Positions 47,261-58,765 of a stretch of 64,000 bases of DNA are shown here, piece after piece. The notes under the pieces were generated by a model that was not told the DNA's origin, ran no database searches, and saw nothing but the letters and a program-made list of their open reading frames with translations. Origin of the DNA: Cocos nucifera (taxonomy: Eukaryota; Streptophyta; Magnoliopsida; Arecales; Arecaceae); contig QRFJ01000061.1 in the NCBI GenBank assembly GCA_006176705.1, positions 302,243 through 366,242 of the forward strand, read 5' to 3'. The first letter of the stretch is position 1, and the number at the start of each line of letters is the position of its first letter. A program made the position numbers and the translations under genes.

Positions 47261-48857
47261 ACTTTCCAAATGATCCGAAAAGATCACCTAACTTAATATA
47301 AACTACTTTTGACTACTACAAATCTATCTATCCAGAAGTAAAATTCATAATATCCATAATATCAGAAAGTCAAATTATATACTAAATTTTTAAAAATTAT
47401 AACTTAATTGTACAGATATCATATTGAGATGATATTTTTTTTAAAAAAAAAAATCAAATAATTGCTCGAGCTCTATGACATAGTGCTACCCTTTAAAGAG
47501 TACAACGTCCTAACCAATCAAATCCAAATTCTATCATTTGGGTCTTGAAATAAATCAGTTGAATAATTTTTTTTTTTGTAGGAAAATACTTTGCTAGAGT
47601 GTGCCTATAGATCTAGAAAGAATTAATAAAAAAGCTAAAGACAAGTATACGTAGTTATAAGAGTCGAGATCTATTTTCTATAGGATTTTAGCTTCTTCAT
47701 GTTTGTTTCCAGTAATCACGTTAATTTTCAAAAATCAAGTCCTATTCAAAATAGGAGAGCAGTCCGATCCAAATTTATAATATACGAGGAAAGCACCAAA
47801 TACACAACACTATGTGAGGAAAGCATTGATGGTGTTGAGATAAAAAGAGTCAATACATAGATATGCTTATCATATCTCCCATTCAAGAGGACAACTTATA
47901 AACAAAATCACAAAGATATATCCAACTCATATTGACACTGTAATAATACAAAGGCCTAAGTAAACAAGAAAGCAGAGCAGTGCAGAAAACATATATCTTT
48001 GCATACCTGATGAGCATTAGCTTCAGATGCGAAAAGAAGACTTCTAAACTACCAGAAGTTGTTTAGGTCTTTGATTCAAATGAAGATAAAATCGCAACCA
48101 AGTGAAGCATAATTATACAGTTTTCCAAAAACAAATGCTTGTCGTGGATAAATGTTTGGTATTTTTTCAATTTTACTTTCAAAAGATATTCGATGCATTA
48201 GATGCATGCTTGCTTAATGATTCTCAAAACAACTAGAAAAAGAACTAGATATTCTGTAGCTCATAAAATAGTTTCTTAAAGTATGATACATTATTATCAG
48301 AGACAATAAGCTTCAAGCTTTCTACTCAAGTTATCAGAAAACCATTATCTTTTCTATTGTTGGTAGGATGACATATTTAAGTAAGTAGCTTTTCAGACAG
48401 TCGTTGACTGTTGGTTAAGTAAAAATAATTCTATCATGTGGATAGATTTTTAAAGGAAGGATCCAAATCTATGAAAACAAACGCCCAGAAAGAGGTAAGC
48501 TGTGGTAGAACGGTAATTTGAGCTATATTTACCTGGAAGGGACCTAATGTAACAGGGCTTAAGGTCCGTTTGATTGTAAGTGGACTGAGCGTGAGCCCAC
48601 TTTGTTAAACATTGTGCATCTTGACGTGACTAGCTTGAACCCGAAGTTTGGAAAACTGAGTCCTGTCCAAACCCAATTTTAGAGAGAAATGAGAATGTTC
48701 TAATCCTCCAAAACCCAATTCCTACTCTTTTCTAAAATTTAAATTCCATTCTAATTCCGATTCTGATTTGATCACTAACCAAACATATCTAAAAATATGG
48801 CTACATTGATTTCTATTCAAATCCACTGATCCCAATTCCGGCCAACAACAAAATGCT
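47261..48857. other. Gene-free spacer
   Basis: No domain-bearing frame, no tandem structure seen apart from short T/A runs (47430-47450, 47568). Confidence 0.5.
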
Positions 48858-49083
48858 TTTCTTGTCCATCTCATTCGCTATTGTTATGAGAACAAGAATG
48901 AAGACCTAATGCTCATTTATAAGTACATGCCGGATGAGAACTTTGATCACCATCTATGTGCAACAAGAAGAGATTACTGTCATGGGGGGAGAGGTATCCA
49001 TTGCGTTTGTTTTGGCCTCGGCATTGTCTTTATCTTTATGAAGAATGGAAGCAATGTGTCATCCACAGGGATGTGAAGCCAAG
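48858..49083 (+). pseudogene. Eroded LecRK kinase fragment
   Basis: Translates, with two frame changes, to LVHLIRYCYENKNEDLMLIYKY-like text (broken here by length), FDHHLC, then EEWKQCVIHRDVKP. It matches the kinase segment between helix C and the catalytic loop in genes A and B (LVQLIGYCHE.., HLY.., EEWEQCVVHRDVKP). It is more diverged than A and B are from each other and may come from another LecRK. Homology ends abruptly on both sides. Confidence 0.75.
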
Positions 49084-49089
49084 GCTTAG

Positions 49090-49770
49090 GCATAATGTAC
49101 AAAGATAGTCCACGCTATGAGGCTTTGTCGCTTAGTTTTATAATTCAATAAAGAATGAAAAGGAGATCTGGATCATACTTTTATCATTTTTTTTTAAATT
49201 TTTTAGATTTTTTAAAAAAATTAAATTGGGAAGATTAAAGAAATTTATTTTTTCTCTCCAATCGACTCGGACATAATGTTATCAACTAGTTTATCATAAT
49301 TGATCGGTAATTGAATATGTTTGTATAAAAAAAAGTGCACTTATTTTTAGAGCCTTCTGAATAGATGGTCCTTAAGGATATGATTTGTACGTTAGCAAAT
49401 TTTATCGCTATAATCGAGTTGATTCTAATAAATTTTATGTGCGTTATAAGGCTAATAGGAAATAAACTGTCTGCAATTTTTTTTGGATACCACGATCTAA
49501 TCACATTTGACAGCTCTAGGGACGACAGGGCTATTTCCATCGGTTGTCTCCATGTAGAGAATAAATGGAATAAGAGGACACGCAACTATGAAACTCTCTG
49601 GTATTGAGATGCCAGAAGAGAGATTATTCCAGCTCCACAAGCCATTAGCGTGCAAAAGGTTCGGTTTCTAAATTTAATATACCAAGTTTTTTTTTTAAGG
49701 AAAAAAAATAGTTTGTTTCTCGTAGTTCCTCATTATTGTTTTCTTAGCTTATTTCATGCAACCATCCTAG

Positions 49771-49825
<55 letters not shown>

Positions 49826-50387
49826 TACACACACACACACACATTTTGAAACAGGTCTAACTATAAGATGTACATGTTGCTGAGCATCAATCAAATAGAT
49901 TAGTACTCTTCCAGCAAAGCATAATATGTGATCAACGCTTATGGGTCTAAAATGCATGTATTTTCTTAAAGAGGATCGGCCATCCCAAAACCTGGTGCTA
50001 GTCCAGTGGTGCATGAACCTTCCTTACACCAGGAGAAAGAAAAGGGAGGAAAAAAAGGTATGAGTCCTGTATGTCCGATCTAGGTGCTAATTTTCGAAGT
50101 TTTTATATATAAGTTAGCCCCCAGCCAGTTCACCGAACTTGAGCTGGTAATTACTGCACTTGAAGCATCTATAAACACTTCAAAACAAAATATTCAGTAG
50201 TTATACATCACATTGTAGACCGGGGAAAAGGGCTTTACTGCACTCTTCTCTTCCCCGGTCAGATGCGGAACCAGTAGTGATTCGTGGACTAGTACGTGTC
50301 CTGCCTATCAACAATTTTAGTTCATGTACGACACCAATCTCAGTATTCTCTACTGGGAGGGTAGATGAGGTGAAATTTTTAGTTTGA
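49090..50387. other. Gene-free spacer with a microsatellite
   Basis: AT-rich start, no gene recognised. Open frames across 49650-50014 run through the microsatellite and are artefacts. Confidence 0.5.
49773..49842 (+). repeat. Compound microsatellite (TC)n(AC)n
   Basis: About 15 TC units followed by about 19 AC units with one interruption (acatac). Confidence 0.95.
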
Positions 50388-50417
50388 ACAGGTCCACCAC
50401 TGAGCTGGTGGACCTGT
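50388..50417. repeat. Perfect 12-bp hairpin
   Basis: ACAGGTCCACCA (50388-50399) and TGGTGGACCTGT (50406-50417) are exact inverse complements around the loop ctgagc. Unlike the surrounding DNA it is GC-rich. I see no second copy in the window. Confidence 0.9.
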
Positions 50418-50574
50418 CCGAGCAAACCAATGCACAAACATGCATGGATTGTGCGCTTACCTTTCTATTTCTTTTTTGTCCATCTTTGCACGTGGTTGAA
50501 CTGGTGCACCGTAGAGTGAATAATTTCTCGAGGATGAGTGGTGCAAGAAAGCAGCACTCTATGTACAAATTTGA

Positions 50575-52866
50575 CTCATCACTGTTCATTGATCCGGCCA
50601 GCAAGGACCACCATGCTAGTGGTTCACCATGGGAGTTATGAACATACATAATTTTTTGGAATAAATTCTAGGAGGGCTTCTACCCCCCTTCTCATTTTCA
50701 ACGGAAAAAAAAGTGAGGACCTTATCCATTGGATCATATTTTGTACGGCTTTTGAAATGCAACCTCAACTCCATGTTCTGTGAAGTGGATGGAAATAAGA
50801 GATTTATCATTTTTTGAAAGTTGTGCAAAATATGATTCAATGATTGAGATAGTAAAGAAAGATAAAACATTCTTTCATGTGGTAAATACAAGCAGAACCT
50901 TACAACGTACGCTGCATACGAGTTACTTCAACAAGAAGGTTTGGAATGTACTTGCATATGAATTGAATTCAGTGGCGAAGCCTGACATCAAATGTTAGAA
51001 TGATAAAATAATAATTTATTAATTATTTTTTAAAAAATATTTTATAATAAATAATAAAATAAAAATATAAATATTATAAAAATATAAATAAATATTTAAT
51101 TTTATGTATAAATAAAGATCACCATTGATTGGATTGTTTAGAGCCCCTATCTTAGTAAATTAGAATTAATCGAGCACAAAACAAGCTGATCAGGCCCTCA
51201 GTGCAATCCAACTTGACTTGGAGCAAGCTGAGGGAAATTATTACATGGTCCAAACAATATTAATCCGCATCGAATGTGAAACCGTATGTCGAAGCCTAAT
51301 ACGTGTTGCTAACAAAAGTTAGGTCCCAATAGTGTTAAAAGTCTTAAAATAAAGCAGCTCGATTTAGCTCCTTGTTTGGTTTGCTGATGCGAACAAAAAT
51401 GTGGCCACAGCTGAAATTGAATGCACCACGAGTGAAGGAATATTCGTGGTTTCAATGATGGTCTGTTGTACCAGTCAAAACCACGTGCGAGGAAATATGT
51501 AGGTAGTTATGATTAATTTTAGATATCTAAACAGAAAGTGAGTAATGTACTTATAATGCATTTTGCGTCTGCTTTGTTCAAGCTTATTATATGGTAAATG
51601 CCATGAATGCGAACAAGATTTAAGGATCCATGATGTGTTTGATAACTTTTCGGGTCAAATGAATTCAAGAGCCCAGCCTATTTTGGAGGTTTGCCGTGAA
51701 GTGTGCTTCGTATAATCTTTGAACGTACATCAAGCTCAGCTGTGATGCCAGAAATTTATACATCGTCATAAGACCAGATCCCTCTTGCAAGATGAAAATA
51801 GCAAAGCCCAGACAGCAGACCTGTCAGACTAGTCGTGCACCGAAAATAAAGCACACATGTCCTCTTCATCCCGCGGTGCGACTTTTGCACTGTGGTCATC
51901 ATCCCTGTGAAAGATGGGTGGCTCTGCTCCATCTCAATGACGCACCGTGTACGCTACGAAAAAACTACCTAAACACGTCCATTCCCACGATAAGCCTGCT
52001 TCAAAATAGATGACATGATTGCTACCTGCAACGGTAAAGAATTTTGTGCTGCAAAATCGCACGGCAGACTAACCATTATCTTCTTCAAATGATTAATTTC
52101 CACATCAACTTTGAAAGCGTCCGAAGAATAATTAATACCAAAGAACGACTCTCCGGACAGACCTCGTCGGAGTAGGTTGCGGTCCTTTTCTTGGACCTGA
52201 CCGGATCCAATTCATTGCCTAAATCACGGGACCCTGAAGATTGTAAATACAAGGATGTGAAATTTAGTAATTGCTCTCTGCCGGCCAGCAGAACTTTTGT
52301 TGGACTCTTGGAAGCAATAATTGGATCTCTAATTTGATATATGCTAAGGCTGAAAGGGTGAAAAATATTAAATTAACATGATGATGGATTAATAATCCAA
52401 AAATATCACCAACTCCAGAAAAGCTTCCATCTGCAGGCGGCAGATCTTGTATAGCAAGCTTGACTTTTTGGGGCGTTCGTTGTCGTATGAGTTTGGCTTC
52501 GAGAAAAGTTCGGAGAAGCAGGACAACCTATAGCGGAAGACTGGCTTAAAAAAATGGAAGCCACCGTAAGAAAACTTTAATTTGTGTCGACTTGACGTGT
52601 TCATGTGGTCCAGCCATCGCATTCCATTATTAATTACTCAAAAAAAAAATTTATATATATAAAGAGAAAGAGAAAGATAGATTAGCCCTTCGATCAAATT
52701 TTAGTTCAAATTTTTATCCATTAAATTGATAAACATCTCGAGATGCCGTTTCTAAAAATAAATAAAAAAAAATTAATATGATGTTCAATAATTTCTTGAA
52801 AAAGTTACGGCTTCCTTGCCTTTCTACCACTCAACAAATCTAGCTTGCCAAGAAGACTCAATTCAG
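50575..52866 (+). repeat. LecRK spacer tandem unit 1 (~2.3 kb)
   Basis: Begins actgttcattgatccggcc and contains in order: the ggaataaattct block, the aacttgacttgga block (51205), the tttggtttgctgatg block (51373), a LecRK promoter copy (about 51640-52080, with cctcttcatcc and gatgggtggctctg), duplication block 1 (52104-52655) and a leader relic (52795-52866). Unit 2 repeats this order. Confidence 0.82.
52104..52655 (+). repeat. Segmental duplication block 1, copy 2
   Basis: Partner of 28131-28695, lacking about 25 bp around 52430 and with scattered changes. Confidence 0.9.
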
Positions 52867-53731
52867 TATTGTTCATTGATCCGGCCAGCAAGAACGACCC
52901 CACTAGTGGTTCACGGTGAGAGTTCTGTACATGCATCTTTTCTTGGAATAAAATTCTCGGGGGCCCCTTTCATCGGAAAGAAGCCATATGACGTGCGCTG
53001 AATGTGACTTAGGTAAACAAGAAGCTTTGTGATATGGCTGCATGTGGATTGGATTGTTTGGAGTCCATGTATCATAATAAATTATAATTAATTTAGCACA
53101 AACCAACTTAATCAATCCTTCAATCCAATCCAACTTGACTTGGAAACAAGCTGAGGGAACTTATCATACGGTCAAAACAATCTTAATCCACATCTAATAT
53201 GAAAACTGTTTGTAGAAGAAATTTTTTTATAGACTTGGTCTATCATAAATGCTATAGACAAAGACTGAAAACAATGCTACAACAGCGGCAACCATCTCAA
53301 TGCATCTACTTAACCAATCTTAAAATATTGTTGTCGCATTTTTCCATTATTGGTTTACTTGAAGCATATGGTAGACAAGTCAACCCAAAAAATTCTACCT
53401 AATATGCGTTGCTATGAAAAGTCAAAGGTCCCAATGGTGTTGAAAGTCTTAAAATGAAGTAGCTGGACTAGGCTCTGTTTGGTTTGCTGATGAGAACAAA
53501 AGGCTGGTCACAGCTGAATTTGAATGTATTATGAGTGAAGCAACAGTGGTGGTTTCGATGAGCGCCAGTTGTATCAGAATAAACAGGTCATCCAAAACGT
53601 ACGTAATGAACGAAATATATAGGAAATTATGATTAATTTTAGATTTCCAAACAAAAAAGTGAGTAGTGTATTTGTAATGCATTTTGCATCTGCTTCATTC
53701 AAGCATATTATGCGGTAAATGCCATGAATAT

Positions 53732-54786
53732 TGTTGCTACAAGGCTCTGGAGATAAGATGACGGGGTCGGTGTTAAACAGGGCTGGAGAGCTGCTAAGGA
53801 TCAAATTAATGCAGATTGCAAGTAAACCTACAAAGAAGTCCCAAAATTGATGGGATACTCTCCGGTTTAGGATCTTCCAATGCTTTAGTTAATCGGGGCC
53901 TTGAGAATAGATAGTGAAAATAAAGAAATAGAAAACAAGAAGAAGGATTATAAGTGGAGAGAGTGAAGTCTCGGTTCCCTTCAGTGGGAGAATTAGGAAA
54001 GAGGTTAGTAGAGTCTAGACTCTATGAGTCTCCTCCGAGGAGGAGGGTATCTTGCCCCTCTTTATCTAGAGAGTTTAGGCCGTTAGAAGAAGTTGTTAGA
54101 TCATTAGAAATTTGTTACGAATCTGTTAGGCCGTTAGTTTGTCATAACATAATAACCAACTATATGAAGATCATTTGTTGTTTACCCATGCGGAGATTAG
54201 TTGTAGTAGAGCTGGATGACTGCTATAACATACCTGGAGAATAACTGATCCTTTTGCTGGAAATCGAGTATTATATTGGCAAGATGGTAATAACCCGATC
54301 TGGATTAAATTGGCAGTTCGGTTATAAATCATTTTGGCTTAAAGCAACACCAATGGGCAAGTCAATAGAAACCCAATCTCGACTTAAAGCATTAATGGAA
54401 AGGATAGTAGAAATCCGCCCTTGGCTTAAAGCATTGATGGATAGGATGGTAGAAACCCGCTCTCGGCTTAAAGCAGCACTGATGATTCCTTAGATCAACT
54501 GACGTAACATGATGATGTTTAACATGCACGTAGGGCGGTAAAATGCGGACATCAATTGTTGTGGCAAGTTGGTTAAAGCCGATGTCCCGCTAATATACTT
54601 TAGCATATTCATTTTAGCTTATCATGATGCTCCCTATAAGCTGAGTAGGTCGGCTATTATAGCATCAAGTTGATAGTTATTTTAAACTGGCAAAGTCGAT
54701 CTACATCCTTTGATCATCATAATATCATTAGATCGGTGATCTTCCTAATATTGCCATGTGGCCAGAGGTCATTAGTTGTACCAATA
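53732..54786. mobile_element. Solo LTR or similar insertion with aatat duplication
   Basis: 1055 bp inserted into unit 2; the empty site is seen in unit 1 (near 51600, gccatgaatgcgaac). Flanks show aatat at 53727-53731 and 54787-54791. The ends TGTTGC...CCAATA are near-inverse, as in an LTR. No pol or gag. A 96-codon plus-strand frame (53954-54244) inside has no known domain. Orientation is not determined. Confidence 0.65.
54381..54490 (+). repeat. 42-bp tandem repeat inside the solo LTR
   Basis: Units start g(g/a)cttaaagca at 54381, 54423 and 54465, exactly 42 bases apart; an earlier weaker unit starts near 54337. Each unit has gtagaaa.ccgc.ct. Confidence 0.85.
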
Positions 54787-55210
54787 AATATGAACCAAAT
54801 TTAAGGATCCATGAAGCATTTGCTAACTTCTGGGATCAAATGAAATCAAATGTCAGGCCTGACTTTAGAGGATTGCTATGAAATATGTTTCGTTCAAATT
54901 GTGAACAATGATGACAGAAATGTATCGTCGCAAGACCAGGTCCTTCCAAGTTTCAAGATGCAAACGTGGCAGCCCAAACAATAGACCAATCGAACTAGTG
55001 CAATGAAAATAAAGCATACTTGTCCTCTTCAAGCATCAACAAAATTTTCTACAGAATGACTCTATTGCACTGTCGCCATGTCATCCATCTCGAAGATGGA
55101 TGGCTCTCCTACATTTGCACGATGCACGGTGTACACTATGGAAAAGCATCTAGACACGTCCGTCAATGGGATAAATGAGAATGAGATGACATCGTAGTAG
55201 CTGTAGTACA

Positions 55211-55710
55211 CGACTCTATTAGAGCTATCAACGGGCCGGATCCAAGTCCAAGACCCGTGAATACTTATTCAATGGGTCCGGATCTAGTACTAGCATCAGA
55301 TCCATTTATCTAAACTCGGATATGGATCCGATAAATCATAATATAAACAGATGGAGTCTGAATATTTAATATCCAGACCTGATATATCTAAAACTCGAAT
55401 AATATAATATAATAATAATATATATATTAAAAATAATAAAACATTCAGTCCTTGCCCTAGATCTGAGATCTCTCTCAGTCTTCCTCTCTCCCTCTCTCCC
55501 TCTCTCAGTCTCCCCTCCTCTCTCGAGGTTGGTGCTTCGATCTCCCTCGCCGCTCTCCTGAGATAGGGCCTTCTCTCCTGCTCGATCTCCCTCGTTGGTG
55601 GCCGGACTTTCTCCCTCTCTCAGTCTCTCCCTTCACTCCTCTCTCACTCAATCTCGCTCGTCAGCGGTCGGACTCCCTCCCTCTTTTTCTTCATCTCTCA
55701 GTCTCCCTCT
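55211..55710. other. ggatccg-rich patch and CT-rich low-complexity DNA
   Basis: 55216-55380 reuses ggatcc and gatccg words; 55385-55440 is ATAAT repeats; 55450-55710 is CT-rich (ctccctctctcagtc repeated). No gene. Confidence 0.6.
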
Positions 55711-56084
55711 TGTTAGATGTATGCCCTAGAAGCCAGATTGGCCGACACATGTAATACTTTCTATCAGTATAATTTATAAAATTTAATTTATAAATAAAAT
55801 TTAAATTATTTTTTTAAACATATTTGTGCTACTTGTGTCTGTGATTCATCTATTAGGTTAATGACAATGATAACACATATTCTTAAGAGTTAAGAATTTG
55901 AGATATGTGTTATCATAATTAACTCATAAACTACTTTCGATCGTAGAATCATCGTGAGGATGATGATCGATCCAGAAAATTAGTATATAATTACTTTCTT
56001 ATGATAGATGTGTCTTAAATCTATTGTGTGGAGATACTAGAGTGAAAGTACATGTGCTTGTTAAGAACAAGAATACTGAGCATG
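55711..56084 (+). repeat. Truncated Copia LTR, relative of the one at 1313
   Basis: Starts TGTTAGATGTATGCCCTAGA and follows the first ~370 bases of the 1313/9416 LTR (cagattggccgacac, gatcatcgtgaggatgatga-like, gagatactagagtgaaagta). It ends where a CACTA terminus begins. Confidence 0.85.
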
Positions 56085-56575
56085 TACTACAAGAAAATTG
56101 AATATTAGTGATGGTATTAACGACGACAAAAATCTCCATCGCTAATAAAGCATTTTATCACTGCAATATCGATAAAAAAAAATATCACTAATACTATTAA
56201 TGACGGTAAAGATATTATTAGCAATGGCAACTGCTATCTTTAAAAATCTAAAAATTATTTTAAAATATTAAATTTAAAAATTAGCGATGATAAATTTAGA
56301 TTATTAGTGATACAAAAAGTGCCATCACTAATAATTAACTATTAGCGATGGCTTCATTATTATTAGCGACGACATAAGCCGCCGCTAAAATTATTTAAAA
56401 TTTTTAAATTTTTTATGATATTTAAACATAAAATATATATTAGCGATAATGTATTTTGGCTATTAGCGATGAAAAACGTGTCATCACTAAAATTTTTTTA
56501 GATTAAAAAAATATTTAAAAATATTATAGGTGATGGAATTAGCGACGGCATGTTTATCGTCGCTAATAATCCATA
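56085..56575 (+). mobile_element. CACTA transposon left end
   Basis: Starts tACTACAAGAAAA, one base off the standard CACTACAAGAAAA terminus, followed by subterminal repeats of ttagcgacgg / ccgtcgctaa type in both directions. It is a different family from the one at 19315. The right end is missing. Confidence 0.65.
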
Positions 56576-57010
56576 GCTGGTTTGACTCTAATTCGAACCT
56601 GATTCGAATCCAATTCAAAATTTTGCCAAACCTAATTTAATTATATTTTGAATTTAAGTACTACTTAAATTATAAAATTTAATTAATCTTAAATTAAATC
56701 AAGATTAATTAAAATAATTTTAATTTAAATTAATTAGAAAAAATAATTTTAAATTTAGATTCAATTCGAATTCAATTCAAAATTCTATCAATCCTAATTC
56801 AATTAGACTTTTAATTCAAGTCCTTTTTGGATAGTAAAACCTAATTACCTTCGAATTAAGTCAAGTCTAATTAAATTTAAGCTAATTTAAATAATTTTTA
56901 AAATATAATTTTTAATTTGGATTTGATTCAAATCCAATTCGAACCTTATTTGAATCTAATTCAAAATCGTATCAAACCTAATTCAATTAGGCTTCAAATC
57001 TAAATCCATA
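56576..57010 (+). repeat. Degenerate ~120-bp repeats
   Basis: Three rough copies of gattcgaatccaattcaaaa-like text followed by cctaattcaattag and ttaagtc (about 56590, 56760 and 56930). Origin unknown. Confidence 0.6.
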
Positions 57011-57235
57011 GTAGGATTATGGTGTGCCCATCCAGATTACAATCTGAGGCCGTCAATAAGACAAGCAATTAATGTTCTCAAATTTGATGCTCCGCTACCC
57101 TATTTGCCAAAAGAGATGCCTAAAGCAAAGTATTTTCCTACAATGGATATTTCTAACCTAATCTCCACATCATCATCATCTGGTGGACCTTCAGTAAGTA
57201 GGTACTCTTCAAGTTCCAACTCAACACATGCATAG
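57011..57235 (+). pseudogene. Orphan LecRK exon 2 end
   Basis: Opens at VGLWCAHPDYNLRPSIRQ and continues in frame through FDAPLPYLPKEMPKAKYFP and the Ser-rich tail to a stop at 57233, four codons earlier than gene A (THA-stop against THARELF). Upstream sequence is repeat, so the rest of the gene is gone. Gene A's downstream flank follows it, so it is a former third or fourth LecRK copy. It holds exactly the C-terminal segment that gene B lacks. Confidence 0.9.
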
Positions 57236-58130
57236 GAGTTATTTTGAGTATGAAATCAAAATAGATTTTTAAGATTGAGCTTTTGTTTTCTAGGAGGTTT
57301 GATATATTATCCTTGAACTTGAAGATTAATCTTATATGTTTATCATGTAACATGGTGAGGAAATTGCTTCTTAATGCTATCATATACCTATCTCGTGGTA
57401 AGGCAATCAGTGTTCTTGACTATCAATTTTCTAGCATTGTGACATCTCTTTACTAAATTTACTGCTCAAGATGCCTACAGCATTGTCTCGAGCCATCTTT
57501 AACACTATTAGCAGCGCTTTATGCAATAAGCGCTCTAAGCTCTATAATGTCTAATTAATCGATCATGATAAGGAATTCTCTAACTTACTTGTGGATATCA
57601 ACATTTATTCTATCATGCACATGATTTCATGTTGTTTATGAATAAATTATTTATCTAATGGATGTTTCTTTTCCCTAAAAACACACTAAATACATACATT
57701 TATAACATGTATATTGTTATTGATAATTATCAATTGACTAAATCTTTGGCCGAAGATATAGTTTCTAGAGGTATATTACACACTAAATTTTAAAACTTGA
57801 AAGTTCAAGAATCGATAAAGGACCATCCAAGTTTGGAGATTTACATAACTATTCATAATTGGTGCCACTAAAAATAATTTAAAATAAAATAATAACATGT
57901 TTTGATGATTTTCTATCAATACATAAAAAAGTTTTAAAATGTTTGATAAGAAAAAATGACTGAAAATGCATGATATATTAATTAGACTAGTTTGCCCAAA
58001 TACATGATAGCACATATGTATTGAAAATCTATACCATGATCAAAATTATTTAATGTTTCGTGTTGCATATAATCCAAAAATTAAAGTGAGCTGTCCAAAT
58101 TCGAGTTCTATATCATTATCATAATTTTAT
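57236..58130 (+). repeat. 3' flank of the orphan LecRK exon
   Basis: Copy of 35910-36667 plus 44668-44830, uninterrupted here, so it gives the empty site of the 8-kb element (acatgatagc near 58005). Confidence 0.9.
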
Positions 58131-58469
58131 GTGTGATAATCTGAAAAAAAAAAAATAATGAAGACTCCCATGAGGAGTCTTCTTTCTCATAAAACCTCAG
58201 AAGGAGAAATCAAATTCGAGGAGGATTCGGCCTCTCTTCTGCTCTATTTAAAGGAACGAACCCCTCTCCTCTCTGAAGCCACAAGCTGGATCTCCTCCCC
58301 ATCTTCTTCCTCTCTCTTTCTCCCAATTTTTGCTAGCTTTTCTTACTTGTGCCCTGAAAATGCCGCCAGAGCTTAAGGTAAACCCCTTCCTCTTTTTCTT
58401 TCTTTCTTTCCCTTCTTTCTGCGGCCTTGGGTGTCGCCGGCGGTCGGTGGATTCGTCGAAAAAATGACA
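58131..58469 (+). promoter_or_regulatory. Inserted promoter-like cassette, possibly a solo LTR
   Basis: Breaks the duplicated flank at about 58131. Contains a perfect 9-bp hairpin GAAGACTCC-catga-GGAGTCTTC (58160-58182), a TATA-like tctatttaaagg (58242), a CT-rich leader, and ATGCCGCCAGAGCTTAAG (58359) followed by gtaaac, which looks like a start codon plus splice donor. The ends TGTGATAA...AATGACA would fit an LTR, but no target duplication is visible. It lies about 300 bp upstream of gene B. Confidence 0.45.
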
Positions 58470-58499
58470 GGTGACTAATTCCCAACTAACCGTCGAGCA

Positions 58500-58765
58500 C
58501 TGATTCCCAGCCAACAATTTCTTGACGAAGTTACAGCTCCCTCGTCTTTCCACCACTCAAAAGATCTAATTTGGTTAGCCTCCTACACTTTTCGAGCAAT
58601 GGCTTAAAAATCGAAGAACGCGGCATGCGCTCCTCTTAGTTGACCTTTTCGCAGCCAATTCATTTTAAAGAAGCCGCGTATTATAGTTCATTTCTTCGCC
58701 TTTCCACGGCAAGCAGCTACCACCCAAAAGATCCTGGGGATCGAGCTTCCAACGCTTCCCAAGCA
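58500..58765 (+). promoter_or_regulatory. Leader region of gene B with an upstream ATG
   Basis: 58508-58598 is the usual LecRK leader ending gagcaATGGCTTAA: the old start codon (58599) now opens a two-codon frame (M-A-stop). A further 160 bases, not seen at the other copies, separate it from the real start at 58766. The short upstream frame could reduce translation if transcription starts above it. Confidence 0.6.

Larger units (their letters stand above)
52867..55210 (+). repeat. LecRK spacer tandem unit 2
   Basis: Repeats unit 1 from tgttcattgatccggccagc through tttggtttgctgatgagaac (53478) to a LecRK promoter copy (54791-55200, catccatctcgaagatggat). Interrupted by the solo LTR at 53732-54786. 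Confidence 0.82.

Noticed and set aside
49650..50014. Frames with SLSLSLSHTHTHT-type text
   Set aside because: Translation of the TC/AC microsatellite on both strands.
53954..54244. 96-codon frame MERVKSRF.. as a small gene
   Set aside because: Lies within the solo LTR candidate, has no domain and no second LTR copy to test conservation.
58160..58182. Hairpin plus A/T run as a bacterial-type terminator
   Set aside because: Eukaryotic nuclear DNA; the A-run is on the wrong side and the structure sits upstream of a TATA-like box.
58640..58765. Upstream in-frame ATG as the start of gene B
   Set aside because: It would put 42 polar residues before the signal peptide; gene A and gene C align from MAPCNSRS, so 58766 is the better start.
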